Below are positions 25,394 to 34,144 of a DNA stretch of 64,000 nt, in pieces (position 1 is the first letter of the stretch; each line of letters begins with the position of its first letter). The position numbers were made by a program, and so were the translations under genes. This DNA comes from Streptomyces sp. PsTaAH-137 (lineage in GTDB: Bacteria; Actinomycetota; Actinomycetes; Streptomycetales; Streptomycetaceae). The stretch lies in assembly GCF_003259365.1 (NCBI RefSeq), contig NZ_QLLY01000016.1:124001-188000 (forward strand), read 5' to 3'. The notes beneath the pieces are model-generated. The model saw only the letters and a list, made by a program, of their open reading frames with translations. It was not told the origin of the DNA and ran no database searches.

Positions 25394-26113
25394 TCAGTCT
25401 GCTGGCCAGGGTTCGCGCCACGTGCGCATGTGCAGGTGGATCACGTCGGTGATTCTGCCGATTGCTTCCTTGGCCTTCGGATGGCTGTCCCACCTGTTCC
25501 AGTGACGCTGCAGCGCATAGGCAACGAGGTCAGCAAGCTGCACCCCTGGGCTCGCGTGAGAGCTCACGAAGTGCATGGAATCGATGACGGACTTGAGCTT
25601 GGTCCCCGAAACCTGACCTCCGCCCCAGTCCTGCAGATCAGCGACCATTTTGATCGCTCGCAGCTGATGCTCCTTCTGCTCGTCAGCGATCAGGATCTTG
25701 TTGCCTCTGTACCCACTGTCGATCTTCTCCAGAAGGAACTGCAGGGCCAAGAGGTAGGCGTTTTCGTCTGCATCCCCGCCGTACCGCGAGTGCAGTCGCT
25801 CCTTGTGGATGCTGGAGCAAGACACGCCGACGTCGAGATCATCGAGTACCGCGATCGCGTCCTCGTAGACGGCGATCAGCTCAGTGGGATCCAAGGAACT
25901 CCAGGGGCCGCTGCCGTTCCAGATCTCGTTTCCGTGGAGCTCGAATTCGGCCGGTACTTCCCCCAGGTGCTTCCTTGCCACCTCGCGGAACTTTTCCGCG
26001 AGGGGCTGCACTTGGTCTTCGTGCACGAGCACGGCGGCCAGCGTCAGCAGCTTCTGCTTGTGGGCGCCCTTCCCAACGGAGCCCGTCTCGTCGATGTAAA
26101 CCAGGTGTGCCAT
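25394..26113 (-). CDS. DUF3800 protein, predicted RNase H-fold nuclease
   Basis: A 239-residue protein from ATG 26113, where the typical DUF3800 start appears: MAHLVYIDETGSVGK (D8, E9). Further landmarks are HGNEIWNG, KILIADEQKEHQLRAIK and SPGVQLADLVAYALQRHWN, supplying the later acidic residues of the RNase H-like site. The family is widespread in phage-defence and mobile regions and is predicted to cut nucleic acid. It is transcribed divergently from the ABC-three-component operon, whose first start is 236 bases away; that spacing allows shared control. Confidence 0.85.
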   Translation of the reverse strand: MAHLVYIDETGSVGKGAHKQKLLTLAAVLVHEDQVQPLAEKFREVARKHLGEVPAEFELHGNEIWNGSGPWSSLDPTELIAVYEDAIAVLDDLDVGVSCSSIHKERLHSRYGGDADENAYLLALQFLLEKIDSGYRGNKILIADEQKEHQLRAIKMVADLQDWGGGQVSGTKLKSVIDSMHFVSSHASPGVQLADLVAYALQRHWNRWDSHPKAKEAIGRITDVIHLHMRTWREPWPAD

Positions 26114-26348
26114 GCGCCGAGTAAAGCGGACCGCGGCTCGTGACGGAAGGGAAATGATCAACGCAGAGCGGAGGCGTGGCCCGATGAGTGGCAGCCCTGC
26201 CCTCCGAGTCCGGGCGGCCTCCAAGCTCACCCTGGCTCACCGTGCGGCGTGGACAGAAGCACAAGAGGAGAGGCGCATCATTGAGCCCTGGACGACTGAT
26301 CATTGTCCTTTTACGCTTCGTGCTTGGGGAGTTACGAGGCGGGGGCAT

Positions 26349-27533
26349 ATGGACGATCCGATTGAGGTTGAAGCGCCGGATGATTCCGGTTCCACGACCT
26401 TGCGCCGGTACGAGTACCAGGTCCATGTCGCGGCGCAGGGCGTTCTGGAGATGCTCGCGGCGGACGGCAGCGTGGAGCACGTCACCTGCGAGCACATCGA
26501 GGACATCGTGATTGCCCGCAAGGGCGATATTCGGTGCGCTCCGGGTGATCTGCTGTGGGACTTTCAGCAGGTCAAGACACGCGATGCGGTGGAGCCGTGG
26601 ACATTGACCGACGTGCTCGCCAAGGGCGCGTTGAAGAGTCTGTGGCGCACCTACCAGAGCCTTCAGGCAGTGCACCTGACCTATCAGCTGACCGTGGCGG
26701 TAGAAGGACCGCTCGATCTCGCCGACGAGCCCCTGGCCGCGCTCGCCCGAGGAGCCGGCCACGACAACGCCACGTGCCTCTCGCGCGTCACCACCCACTT
26801 GAAAAAGCCCGAGCAGGACCAGGTGCGTGACTTCCTCAGTCGCGTTCGGGTACGCCGGCTGCCACGGCGAGAGGACATCGAGGCCCGCAATCTGCGTGTC
26901 ATGAGTGGCCTGGGTGGGCCCACCGCGACAGTTGGGCTCATCGAAGCGCTCTACACAGAGATCCTGCGCCTCACACGGAACGCCACACAGGGCCGGCTGG
27001 GACCGCAGTGGCAACGATTGCTGGCCCTGGACGTGCAGGCGACGCTGCTGATGGACAAGCGGATCACGCAGGCAACGGTGAGCGACGTCCGCCAACGACT
27101 GCTTCGACCCGATCACATTCTCCTGGGCGAGGTCGCCGACCTGCTCGTGGCGGAAGAGACCCAACTGGTGCGCAAGCTGCGCCGCGGCGGCGCCTCCAGT
27201 GAAGTGATCGAGGATGCCCAGATGATGCGCGCCCACGCCGACTACCACCGTCTGACGGAGGTGGCCCGGGGGGCCTGGCCCGAGGACGCGGTCGAAACCG
27301 ACCTCGATCAGCGGCTGGTTTTCCTGGCCAGGCGGATGAAGCGCGCGCAGAACGAAAACCCTCGCCCGGCGGACGCCATCTTCGACTCTCTGCAGGAGTC
27401 GTTGCAGACCAGACCCGAGGAAGTGGACCGGCACCCGCTCTTCGCACGCGACGGCGTGCTCCTGATGGGCCGGGCCTGCGCCGTGTCCGACCAGTGCAAG
27501 TTCGACTGGGGGAGAGCCCGTGACGCCTCCTGA
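26349..27533 (+). CDS. DUF4297-type nuclease, effector of an ABC-three-component system
   Basis: A 394-residue protein from ATG 26349, preceded by GAGGCGGGGG. The N-terminus carries the DUF4297 (Cap4-like) endonuclease pattern: TLRRYEYQVHVAAQGVLEML (17-36), VEHVTCEHIEDIVI (acidic E49/E51/D52) and LLWDFQQVKTRD with the Q-x-K of this nuclease family (Q74, K76). The rest is helical. DUF4297 proteins cut double-stranded DNA in CBASS (Cap4) and in ABC-three-component conflict systems. The two following genes show the latter context. The next gene starts inside its last codons (27520), so expression is tightly coupled. Confidence 0.8.
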   Translation: MDDPIEVEAPDDSGSTTLRRYEYQVHVAAQGVLEMLAADGSVEHVTCEHIEDIVIARKGDIRCAPGDLLWDFQQVKTRDAVEPWTLTDVLAKGALKSLWRTYQSLQAVHLTYQLTVAVEGPLDLADEPLAALARGAGHDNATCLSRVTTHLKKPEQDQVRDFLSRVRVRRLPRREDIEARNLRVMSGLGGPTATVGLIEALYTEILRLTRNATQGRLGPQWQRLLALDVQATLLMDKRITQATVSDVRQRLLRPDHILLGEVADLLVAEETQLVRKLRRGGASSEVIEDAQMMRAHADYHRLTEVARGAWPEDAVETDLDQRLVFLARRMKRAQNENPRPADAIFDSLQESLQTRPEEVDRHPLFARDGVLLMGRACAVSDQCKFDWGRARDAS

Positions 27534-28083
27534 TGTGATCGTGCGGGAGTTACCCCTTCCCGCTACCGGCGGCGGACCGCCGTCACCGGACGCGCAGGCC
27601 AGACTGCTGACCCTGATCGACGTCTTCTCCGCCACCCGTACGGCCAAGGGCATCGAAGGCCGTATGAAGCTTGCGAAGCTCGATTTCCTCCTGCGCTATC
27701 CGGACCGGTTCAAGGTCCTGATGCAGCGCCGGCGCCCCAACGTCGAGGTCGGCGATGATCCGTGGCTGACCGGCGTCATCGAACAGAAGATGATCCGATA
27801 CCGCTACGGCCCGTGGGATCCCGCCTACTACGCACTCCTGGGAGCCCTCACCGGCAAGGGCCTCGTCACCCCGCGGCACGAGGACGCCATCGCCACCTAC
27901 CGCAGCACAGAGAAGGGACACGAGGTAGCACTGGCCCTGGCCGACAGCCAGAGCTGGAAACCCGTGCGTGACCGTGCCGTCCTGCTGCGCCGGCACTTCG
28001 ATGTCACCGGCACCACGCTCAAGAACATGATCTACGAAGAGTTCCCCGACATCGTCGAGGCGGACTGGGGGACCCCGTTGTGA
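27520..28083 (+). CDS. ABC-three-component system middle component
   Basis: A 187-residue protein from GTG 27520, preceded by GGGGGAGAG and overlapping the nuclease gene. The sequence (LLTLIDVFSATRTAKGIEGRMKLAKLDFLLRYPDRF, then KMIRYRYGPWDPAYYALLGALTGKGLVTPR) is a winged-helix-like protein of the middle-component kind that links effector and ATPase in ABC-three-component systems. RMKLAKLDFLLRYP and YRYGPWD are its recognisable blocks. Its stop overlaps the next start (GTGA at 28080-28083). It probably bridges the nuclease and the ATPase in one complex. Confidence 0.8.
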   Translation: MTPPDVIVRELPLPATGGGPPSPDAQARLLTLIDVFSATRTAKGIEGRMKLAKLDFLLRYPDRFKVLMQRRRPNVEVGDDPWLTGVIEQKMIRYRYGPWDPAYYALLGALTGKGLVTPRHEDAIATYRSTEKGHEVALALADSQSWKPVRDRAVLLRRHFDVTGTTLKNMIYEEFPDIVEADWGTPL

Positions 28084-29972
28084 GACTGCGCATCGAAGAG
28101 TTGCAGCTCCTGGGCACCACACGCACCGTTCGCTTCGCACCAGGGATGAACGCGATCGTCGGCGCGATGAGCGGAGGCAAGACCGCCACCGTCAACTGCC
28201 TGCGCGCGCTGCTGGGAGCGGACGTCAAGGTGATCCCGGAGCTGCGGGGCAGAACCATTGCAGGCCTAGTCGTCGTCGGCGACCGCCGGTTCCGTATCGT
28301 CCGCCACCTCGTCACCACCGCTACCGCCAAGGTGGACATCGCCGAAGTCGGCGGCCAGCAGGAGGTATGGCGACTGCCCGCCAGCGAGCTCCAGGAAGGC
28401 TACGACCAGACCTTCCGCGACTGGTGGCTGGACATGCTGAACCTGCGCGCCGTGCGCGTCCCCCGCGCCCCCACAGACGACGCCAGCCCTCTGGTGCCCG
28501 TCACCATCAGCGACTACCTCATGTACTGCATCCTGCGGCAGAAAGAGATCGACAGTTCGGTCTTCGGCACCCCCGACAACAACTACAAGAACATCAAGCG
28601 CAAGTACGTCTTCGAGATCCTCTACGGCCTCTACGAGCCCGAAGCCGCTGGGCTGCGCGAGCGCCTGCGCGAGGTCAGCACCGAACTGCGGAGCCTGACC
28701 GCGGACGCGGCCACCCTCGAGCGCATCCTGGAGACCTCGAACTACTCCTCCCGCGCCCAACTTGAAGTCCAACGGGACCAGACTGAAGCAGAGCTCGCCA
28801 GCGCCCGACGGCAAGACGTCCACCTGGCCGAGCGCACAACGGCCCCCACCACCGTCGTGTTGCGGGAGCAGATCTCCGAGGTGGAAGCCGACCTGGGTCA
28901 GATGAGCGATGCGGAGGCTGCGGAGCGGGCAACCATCGGACGATTGCAGGAATTGCGCGGGCAGCTTGTTGCTCAAAGCAGACGCCTTACCCGAGCCCTG
29001 GTCGCAGAACGCCTGCTCAACGACTTCGAGTTCCACACCTGCCCACGCTGCGGCTCAGACGTCCCAGAGCGCGGGGACGAAGACACCTGCCGCCTGTGCC
29101 TGCAGACCCCACCCGACACCCCGGCCCCCGCAGCACTCGCCGCTGAACAGGACCGCGTCATCGACCAGGTCGCCGAGACCGACCAGCTGGTAGAGCGCAG
29201 CACACGCCGCCTCGACACCCTCCAGGCACGGCGCGCCGCGCTCCAGCAGCTGCGCTCAGACCTGGGCAGCCAACTTGAACGGGCCGCGGCGATCTACCTC
29301 ACGGACGAGACCGACCGCGTGCGCGAACTCGCAGCCCGCCAGGGCCGCCTCGAGGAACATCTCGCCCGACTGCGCGACGCCCTGGACCTGCACGACCGGT
29401 TGCGCGGCCAGGGAGAGAGGGTGGCGCAACTCCAGCAGGAACAGGACGAACTCAACGAACGCATCGCTGCCGCACGCCACAGCAATCCGTCCGTCCACGA
29501 ACGACTCTCCAACCTCGACCAAGCACTCGAAGCCTCGCTGCGAGAATTCGACGCACCCCGATTCGACAACCGTCCCGGATCGCGGATCAGCCGCGAGACA
29601 TATCTGCCGGTCGTCGACGGCCGCTCTTTCGCGGACCTCGAATCACAGGGCGTCGAGGTCCTCGTCAACGTGGCCCACGTACTGGCCCACCAACGGGTAG
29701 CGATGGCGGACGAAAGTATCCCCCTGCCCAACCTGCTGATCATCGACGGCATCAGCAGCAACGTCGGCCACGAAGGTCACGACCTCCGCCGCCTGCGCAA
29801 CATGTATGCAGCCCTGCTCGGCGCAGCCACAGACAACATCGACCAACTGCAGATCATCGTCACCGACAACGACTCCCCGCCCATCAGCGGCATCCACCGG
29901 GCGCTCGACCTCTCAGACAGCGACCGGCTCGTCCCCATGCCAGATGCCGACGAAGAGAGCACCGAGCCCTGA
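28080..29972 (+). CDS. ABC/SMC-type ATPase of the ABC-three-component system
   Basis: A 630-residue ATPase. The Walker A is GAMSGGKT (28-35), following the RecN/SMC-like start RLRIEELQLLGTTRTVRFAPGMNAIVG. Long coiled coils span about 190-310 and 355-490. Between them is a four-cysteine zinc knuckle (C321, C324, C337, C340), in the position of a Rad50-type hook. The Walker B LLIIDG (about 552-557) has glycine where most ABC ATPases have the catalytic glutamate, as is usual in ABC-three-component ATPases. It likely senses foreign DNA or its ends and licenses the DUF4297 nuclease. The gene starts within the stop of the middle component. Confidence 0.85.
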   Translation: MRLRIEELQLLGTTRTVRFAPGMNAIVGAMSGGKTATVNCLRALLGADVKVIPELRGRTIAGLVVVGDRRFRIVRHLVTTATAKVDIAEVGGQQEVWRLPASELQEGYDQTFRDWWLDMLNLRAVRVPRAPTDDASPLVPVTISDYLMYCILRQKEIDSSVFGTPDNNYKNIKRKYVFEILYGLYEPEAAGLRERLREVSTELRSLTADAATLERILETSNYSSRAQLEVQRDQTEAELASARRQDVHLAERTTAPTTVVLREQISEVEADLGQMSDAEAAERATIGRLQELRGQLVAQSRRLTRALVAERLLNDFEFHTCPRCGSDVPERGDEDTCRLCLQTPPDTPAPAALAAEQDRVIDQVAETDQLVERSTRRLDTLQARRAALQQLRSDLGSQLERAAAIYLTDETDRVRELAARQGRLEEHLARLRDALDLHDRLRGQGERVAQLQQEQDELNERIAAARHSNPSVHERLSNLDQALEASLREFDAPRFDNRPGSRISRETYLPVVDGRSFADLESQGVEVLVNVAHVLAHQRVAMADESIPLPNLLIIDGISSNVGHEGHDLRRLRNMYAALLGAATDNIDQLQIIVTDNDSPPISGIHRALDLSDSDRLVPMPDADEESTEP

Positions 29973-30276
29973 TCTCAGAGCGATCAACACTGTGCCGTTG
30001 CACGTGCTGCGGTGTTCGAGGATGCGGCGGGGTTCCAGAGTCGGCGAGGGCGGCCGCGAGCGGGATTACAAGGGCGGCGTAACGGATGAGTGCGTGGGAG
30101 CGTTGCTGGGGTGGCGCCGCCTTTTCGCACTGCGACGGTGCCCGGCTGAGAGCCGTCGCGCAGCCCACACGCCGGCGGACAGGTAGGCCCGAGCCCTGGT
30201 GTGGCATCGCAGTGACCGTAAGGGCCTTGAGGGCCCGGTTACGGCCGTTCGTGGGCAGCGGCTCGAGGGGACACCC
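29973..30276. other. Intergenic region with an imperfect hairpin
   Basis: No gene is seen. CCGTAAGGGCC (30216-30226) can pair with GGCCC-GG-TTACGG (30232-30244) with a two-base bulge. It sits 33 bases before the next start codon and could be a late terminator of the ABC-three-component operon or a leader structure. Confidence 0.35.
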
Positions 30277-30816
30277 ATGTCCAGTTACTCACGCAAACAG
30301 CCCGTACGCCGGTCGGTTGAGCCACGCGTCGCCGTGCACCACCCGAATCTGCAGTCCGTGCGGGACGGGATCCCGCCGGCCCCCGACGCCTGTGCTGCTG
30401 CCCCTTCAGGCGCGGTGCTGCCCGCACAGGTTCCGGCGGAGCTCCTGGCTGTGGTGGAGGAGTTCGCGCGGCACATGAACCGGCATCTGGCCGAGGCCGT
30501 CCGGGTCGGAGGCCAGTACGCCAACTGCCGGGGCGAGTGGCAGCGCCTGGTCCTGTACGCGCTCACCGACTCCCTCGCCTACAACAGCCTCGTCGTCGGT
30601 ACCATCGCCGCCTACCTGCAGCAGCACGAGATCGACGACGACCTGCTGCGACGTCACCTGCAAAGCCCCTCCCCGGACCGGTACGTCACCCAAGAAGCCC
30701 TCGACCTGCTCGCCGGCCTCCTCGGGTCCCTTCCGGCCAACGCTCCTGAGCGCGAAGCCGTAGAACCGACGTGGACAAGCATCGGACGCCAGATCGCTCA
30801 ACGAGCGGCTCCTTAG
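30277..30816 (+). CDS. Hypothetical helical protein
   Basis: A 179-residue protein from ATG 30277 (GAGGGG upstream). The first 60 residues are proline- and arginine-rich and look disordered. The rest is helical: ELLAVVEEFARHMNRHLAEAVRVGGQYANCRGEW, then LVVGTIAAYLQQHEIDDDLLRRHL. I recognise no family, signal peptide or membrane helix. It lies between the ABC-three-component operon and a strong convergent terminator. Confidence 0.6.
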   Translation: MSSYSRKQPVRRSVEPRVAVHHPNLQSVRDGIPPAPDACAAAPSGAVLPAQVPAELLAVVEEFARHMNRHLAEAVRVGGQYANCRGEWQRLVLYALTDSLAYNSLVVGTIAAYLQQHEIDDDLLRRHLQSPSPDRYVTQEALDLLAGLLGSLPANAPEREAVEPTWTSIGRQIAQRAAP

Positions 30817-30831
30817 TCGTCTGCCGGATGT

Positions 30832-30863
30832 CCGGGCCCGCTGCTGACCGGCAGCGGGCCCGG
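30832..30863. terminator. Bidirectional terminator, 13-bp perfect stem
   Basis: CCGGGCCCGCTGC (30832-30844) pairs perfectly with 30851-30863 over a 6-base loop. It lies between convergent stops at 30816 (plus) and 30876 (minus). Confidence 0.8.
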
Positions 30864-30875
30864 GCGAGGGACCGC

Positions 30876-31733
30876 CTATTCGAGGGAGCGCAGGGTGAGG
30901 ACGGCTCCGTTGTGGTGGATGTCCCAGCCGGTGCGGGTGCGTTGGCGATGTGTATCGCTCAGGCCGACGGTGGGGTGGGAGAGCGCGATGGCCAGGTCAT
31001 CGGGGAAGGGGTAGCCCGTCCATGCCAGTTCCCAGCGGTCGCCCGCCCCGTCGAGCCGACGCAGAGCTTGGGTGACCGAGCGCTGCTGGGGACGGTCGAG
31101 CGGATCGCCCCACCAGCCGCCGATCGCCCATTCGCCCCGCGGATCCCTCAAGGCCATGCGGACGGGAAGGGCGGCCAGGAGCTCGGAAGCGGCCGACGTC
31201 ATGGCAGGCACGGCGCCCAGTTGATCGGCTTCAACGTCGGTGAGGGCTGCGGTGGTCGGGCGGATCCACTGCGGATCCACCCACTGTGCCGGGCGGCGTC
31301 TGCCCCGCCCGCTCCCCTCGACGACGGTGAGGACGGCTTGGGTGGGCAGATGCCGCAAGCGCCAGATCCGGCCGTCGGTGGCCTCCAGTCGCAACCCGGG
31401 AATCCGGAACGGCCACTCGTCACCGCCAGGCACCAGCCAGCGCACCGCGCCCTCGGCCCAGTTCGTCCAGATCCTCAACTCACCGTCTGTAGGGGAGGGG
31501 AGCAGGGTGTACGAGGTCAGCCCGTAGGCGCACCACCGACCGCGCACGGTGTCCAGATCGGAATTGAACCAGCCCAGCGCCAGCAGCGCCCGCAGGTGCC
31601 GCTGCTGCGGCGTACAACGGTCCATCCCCAGACCGACACCATGGCCGCGAACCGCGCTACCCGCGACGGACTGCCCTTCCTGCGTATACGTACGGCGCAG
31701 AGCAGCTGCGCGCCGACGAACCGAATGTGGCAT
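30876..31733 (-). CDS. Hypothetical protein, tryptophan-rich, family not recognised
   Basis: A 285-residue protein from ATG 31733, chosen because GGAAGGG lies about 7 bases upstream. After a basic N-terminus it shows a strand-rich tryptophan-containing core (RIWTNWAEGAVRWLVPGGDEWPF; RLEATDGRIWRLRHLPTQAVLTVVEG), a helical middle (LTDVEADQLGAVPAMTSAASELLAALPVRMAL) and a final strand region with an SHPTVGLSDTHRQR motif. No known catalytic set is seen. It follows the ParA-like paralog B on the same strand after 274 bases, so the two may be linked. Confidence 0.6.
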   Translation of the reverse strand: MPHSVRRRAAALRRTYTQEGQSVAGSAVRGHGVGLGMDRCTPQQRHLRALLALGWFNSDLDTVRGRWCAYGLTSYTLLPSPTDGELRIWTNWAEGAVRWLVPGGDEWPFRIPGLRLEATDGRIWRLRHLPTQAVLTVVEGSGRGRRRPAQWVDPQWIRPTTAALTDVEADQLGAVPAMTSAASELLAALPVRMALRDPRGEWAIGGWWGDPLDRPQQRSVTQALRRLDGAGDRWELAWTGYPFPDDLAIALSHPTVGLSDTHRQRTRTGWDIHHNGAVLTLRSLE

Positions 31734-32007
31734 GGCGTGACCCTTCCAGGGCCGCCCCGGGCCGACCCAGCCACGCGCCAGCGTCACCAGCTGAACAGCA
31801 CGAAGAGAGTTGCGCAGTGGGCGCCCCACACCCTCTGGCGACTCCGGACCCGGGGAGGCAACCGGCCCGCTCGAAACCGGAGCTGCGCGCGCCGGTTACG
31901 GGCAGCGTAGGGCATTGTCGTCAATCGCGGCGTACCTCACATCCCGTGTCGGTGCGCGCTACGGGCAGCACGCACCTTCCTCGCCAGCAACCTCCTGCAA
32001 TCGCTGC

Positions 32008-33882
32008 TCACGAGGTGTCGGCGTCGCGGTCTGCTGAGACCGTGGCGGCTGGCCACAGGCGTTGGGCGAGACCAGTGGCGGCCTCCTCCATGGAGCCGTG
32101 CGGCGCGTGGACCAAGTTGTTGCCGTCAACTACCGGGGGATCGAGCACGGTGAGCGGGTGGGGGCTGTGGTCGGTGCCGTGGATCATGATCCCGCGCCCT
32201 GGGAACCTGCCCATCACCTGCGCCCCCATCAGTGCCAGGTGATCTTCGACCTCGCGAGCGAATGCGTCGTCTGCGGGGTGTTCGGGGTGTGGCGCCAGGC
32301 CGGGCAGCAGGAGCAATCCGGTGGGTGCTTGATCGAGTGCGCTGCCGTTGCCCAGGTGGTCCAGACGCCACTGCAAGGCGGACTCCCGCGGGGACAAGGT
32401 CATCTGGGCCGAACGCGTGGGGGCGTACGGGGCGGGCGGCAACGTGATGCTGCGCGGATAGGGGGCTGCTTCCAGGACCAGCAGCCGGAGGTCGACGCCC
32501 GCGCCGAGCTGGGCGATTTTGGTCTGCCAGGCGGTGTCCTCGACCAGCAGAACGCGGTCGAAGTCGCGACGCGCTTGTGCGAGGACATCGGAGAGCTGGG
32601 GATCGGAGGTGTCGGTGCGCAAGTGCCACAGGCTCCCCGGGGGCGGCGCCAAGCGCAGCCGGCTCCACCGGGCCGCCGTGGTGGGGATCCTTTCGGTGGG
32701 CCACTCGCCGCGCCTCCGGCGCCGCGTGAGAGCCCAGTCGAACATCGGGTCCTGCTTGCCGATCACGATGAGGCCGGTGGCGAAGCCCTGGGCCGCCCAC
32801 ACGGCAGCAATCTGTGTGGCCGTCCCGGGCAGATCGATGCTCGGCGACTCGGGCGTTGAGGCTTTGATGAGTCCGACGATGCTCCCTGCCTGATCCGTGC
32901 GCCTGCTCGGTGCCTGGCGCAGCGGCCGGCTGCGCCCTCGAGCGTCACCGAGGGCGGTCAGCGGCCGGGCGGCATGCGAAGCACCGTCTTCCGTGGGGGC
33001 ATCCGTGTGGCTGGTGATGGTGAGCGTCCCGCCGGAGCGGGCCCGCATGTGCGGCGGGGCCAGGGTGATGACGCATCGCGTGGGCCCGCAATCGTGGTGG
33101 ACGACGCCGAGCTGGCCGCCGACGACGTCGTCGGTCCATGCATCCAGCAGCCTCTGGTCGTGCGGTTGCCCGTCGACGGGGCGGTCCACTCTCCAGTCGA
33201 CGCCGTAGTCGACACGTTCGCGGCTCACCGCTACGTGGGTGTAGCCGGCCAAGCTGTCCCACAGCCGGGGGCGGCGCACGATCAGGCTGGCCAGGCCGGT
33301 GGCAGGGGCAAGTTGTCGCAGTACGTCGCGCTCGAGCGGTTCGCGCCGCGTGAGCAAGCGCTCCGCTACGGCCGGATCCCAGTGGGGAGTGCCGCCGTCT
33401 TGCATGACTTGCGCGGTGTGCGCGGCGAGAACGGCGTGCAGGTCCTCGTCGTGCGCTCCCGCGATCCTCACATGCGCGCTGCCCGGACGCTCGTGGGGGT
33501 ATCGCTTGCGGCGGGTGCGCAGTTCGAAGCACAGGTACTGACCGTCCGGCCGCACGGTCAGCTGCCGGACCCCTCGCCAGGGGCCCCTCCGGCTGCGGTG
33601 CGGCAGCAGGTCCAGCAGAACGCGTACAGCGTGCACGGACTCCAGACGCAGGACCAACGCGTCGGTGGCGGGGATGGCTTCATGAATGCCGAGCGGGCGG
33701 ACCGAGTCCGACAACCGGCCGAGGCCGTCCAAGAGGACAGCCTCGAGTTGGGCCTGGTCTTGTGAGGCGGCCGGAATCAGGCAGGCATACCGGTCGAGAT
33801 CTTCGAGGCGCAGGCGTGCCCCGCGCAAAGTCTCGCCCGTGAACTGAACTCGGCTTGCGACGAGTTGACGGCGATCGTGCAT
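32008..33882 (-). CDS. Large ParA/MinD-resembling protein without a P-loop, paralog B
   Basis: A 624-residue protein from ATG 33882 (GGGAGAACGCC upstream). It matches paralog A (21633-23366) along its length: the same N-terminal LRGARLRLEDL...IPAASQDQAQLEAVLLDGLGR block, a histidine/cysteine cluster (VVHHDCGPTRC), the degenerate nucleotide-binding segment IDLPGTATQIAAVWAAQGFATGLIVIG, LAQARRDFDRVLLVED, and the end PTGLLLLPGLAPHPEHPAD...GAQVMGRFPG. No GKT/GKS is present, so ATP binding is doubtful. There is no signal peptide. Two divergent copies about 10 kb apart suggest a family that comes with this kind of island. Function unknown. Confidence 0.7.
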   Translation of the reverse strand: MHDRRQLVASRVQFTGETLRGARLRLEDLDRYACLIPAASQDQAQLEAVLLDGLGRLSDSVRPLGIHEAIPATDALVLRLESVHAVRVLLDLLPHRSRRGPWRGVRQLTVRPDGQYLCFELRTRRKRYPHERPGSAHVRIAGAHDEDLHAVLAAHTAQVMQDGGTPHWDPAVAERLLTRREPLERDVLRQLAPATGLASLIVRRPRLWDSLAGYTHVAVSRERVDYGVDWRVDRPVDGQPHDQRLLDAWTDDVVGGQLGVVHHDCGPTRCVITLAPPHMRARSGGTLTITSHTDAPTEDGASHAARPLTALGDARGRSRPLRQAPSRRTDQAGSIVGLIKASTPESPSIDLPGTATQIAAVWAAQGFATGLIVIGKQDPMFDWALTRRRRRGEWPTERIPTTAARWSRLRLAPPPGSLWHLRTDTSDPQLSDVLAQARRDFDRVLLVEDTAWQTKIAQLGAGVDLRLLVLEAAPYPRSITLPPAPYAPTRSAQMTLSPRESALQWRLDHLGNGSALDQAPTGLLLLPGLAPHPEHPADDAFAREVEDHLALMGAQVMGRFPGRGIMIHGTDHSPHPLTVLDPPVVDGNNLVHAPHGSMEEAATGLAQRLWPAATVSADRDADTS

Positions 33883-34144
33883 GGCGTTCTCCCTGCCTCC
33901 GACCTAGGCAATGAAGACGCGGATGCGTGCAAGGAACCACAACAGGTGAACAGCCGACTTACAGCGCACGTAGGTTGTCTGCCAATGCCCACGGTCGGAT
34001 AAGGGCACCCAGAACTGGCCGCGTACGAGGCCAGGCACAGCGGAGCCTACCGGACCCGAAGGGGAACACGGCAGACACGTTGCACGATTCACCCGCGTAG
34101 AGGAGGGCTCCCGGCGGGTCGCACCAGAACCTAACGAAGAACTA

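Noticed and set aside
25881..27653. 590-codon minus-strand frame across the DUF4297 gene
   Set aside because: It is the antisense shadow of the nuclease gene. It lacks a ribosome site, and the plus-strand frame has recognisable nuclease motifs and coupled neighbours.
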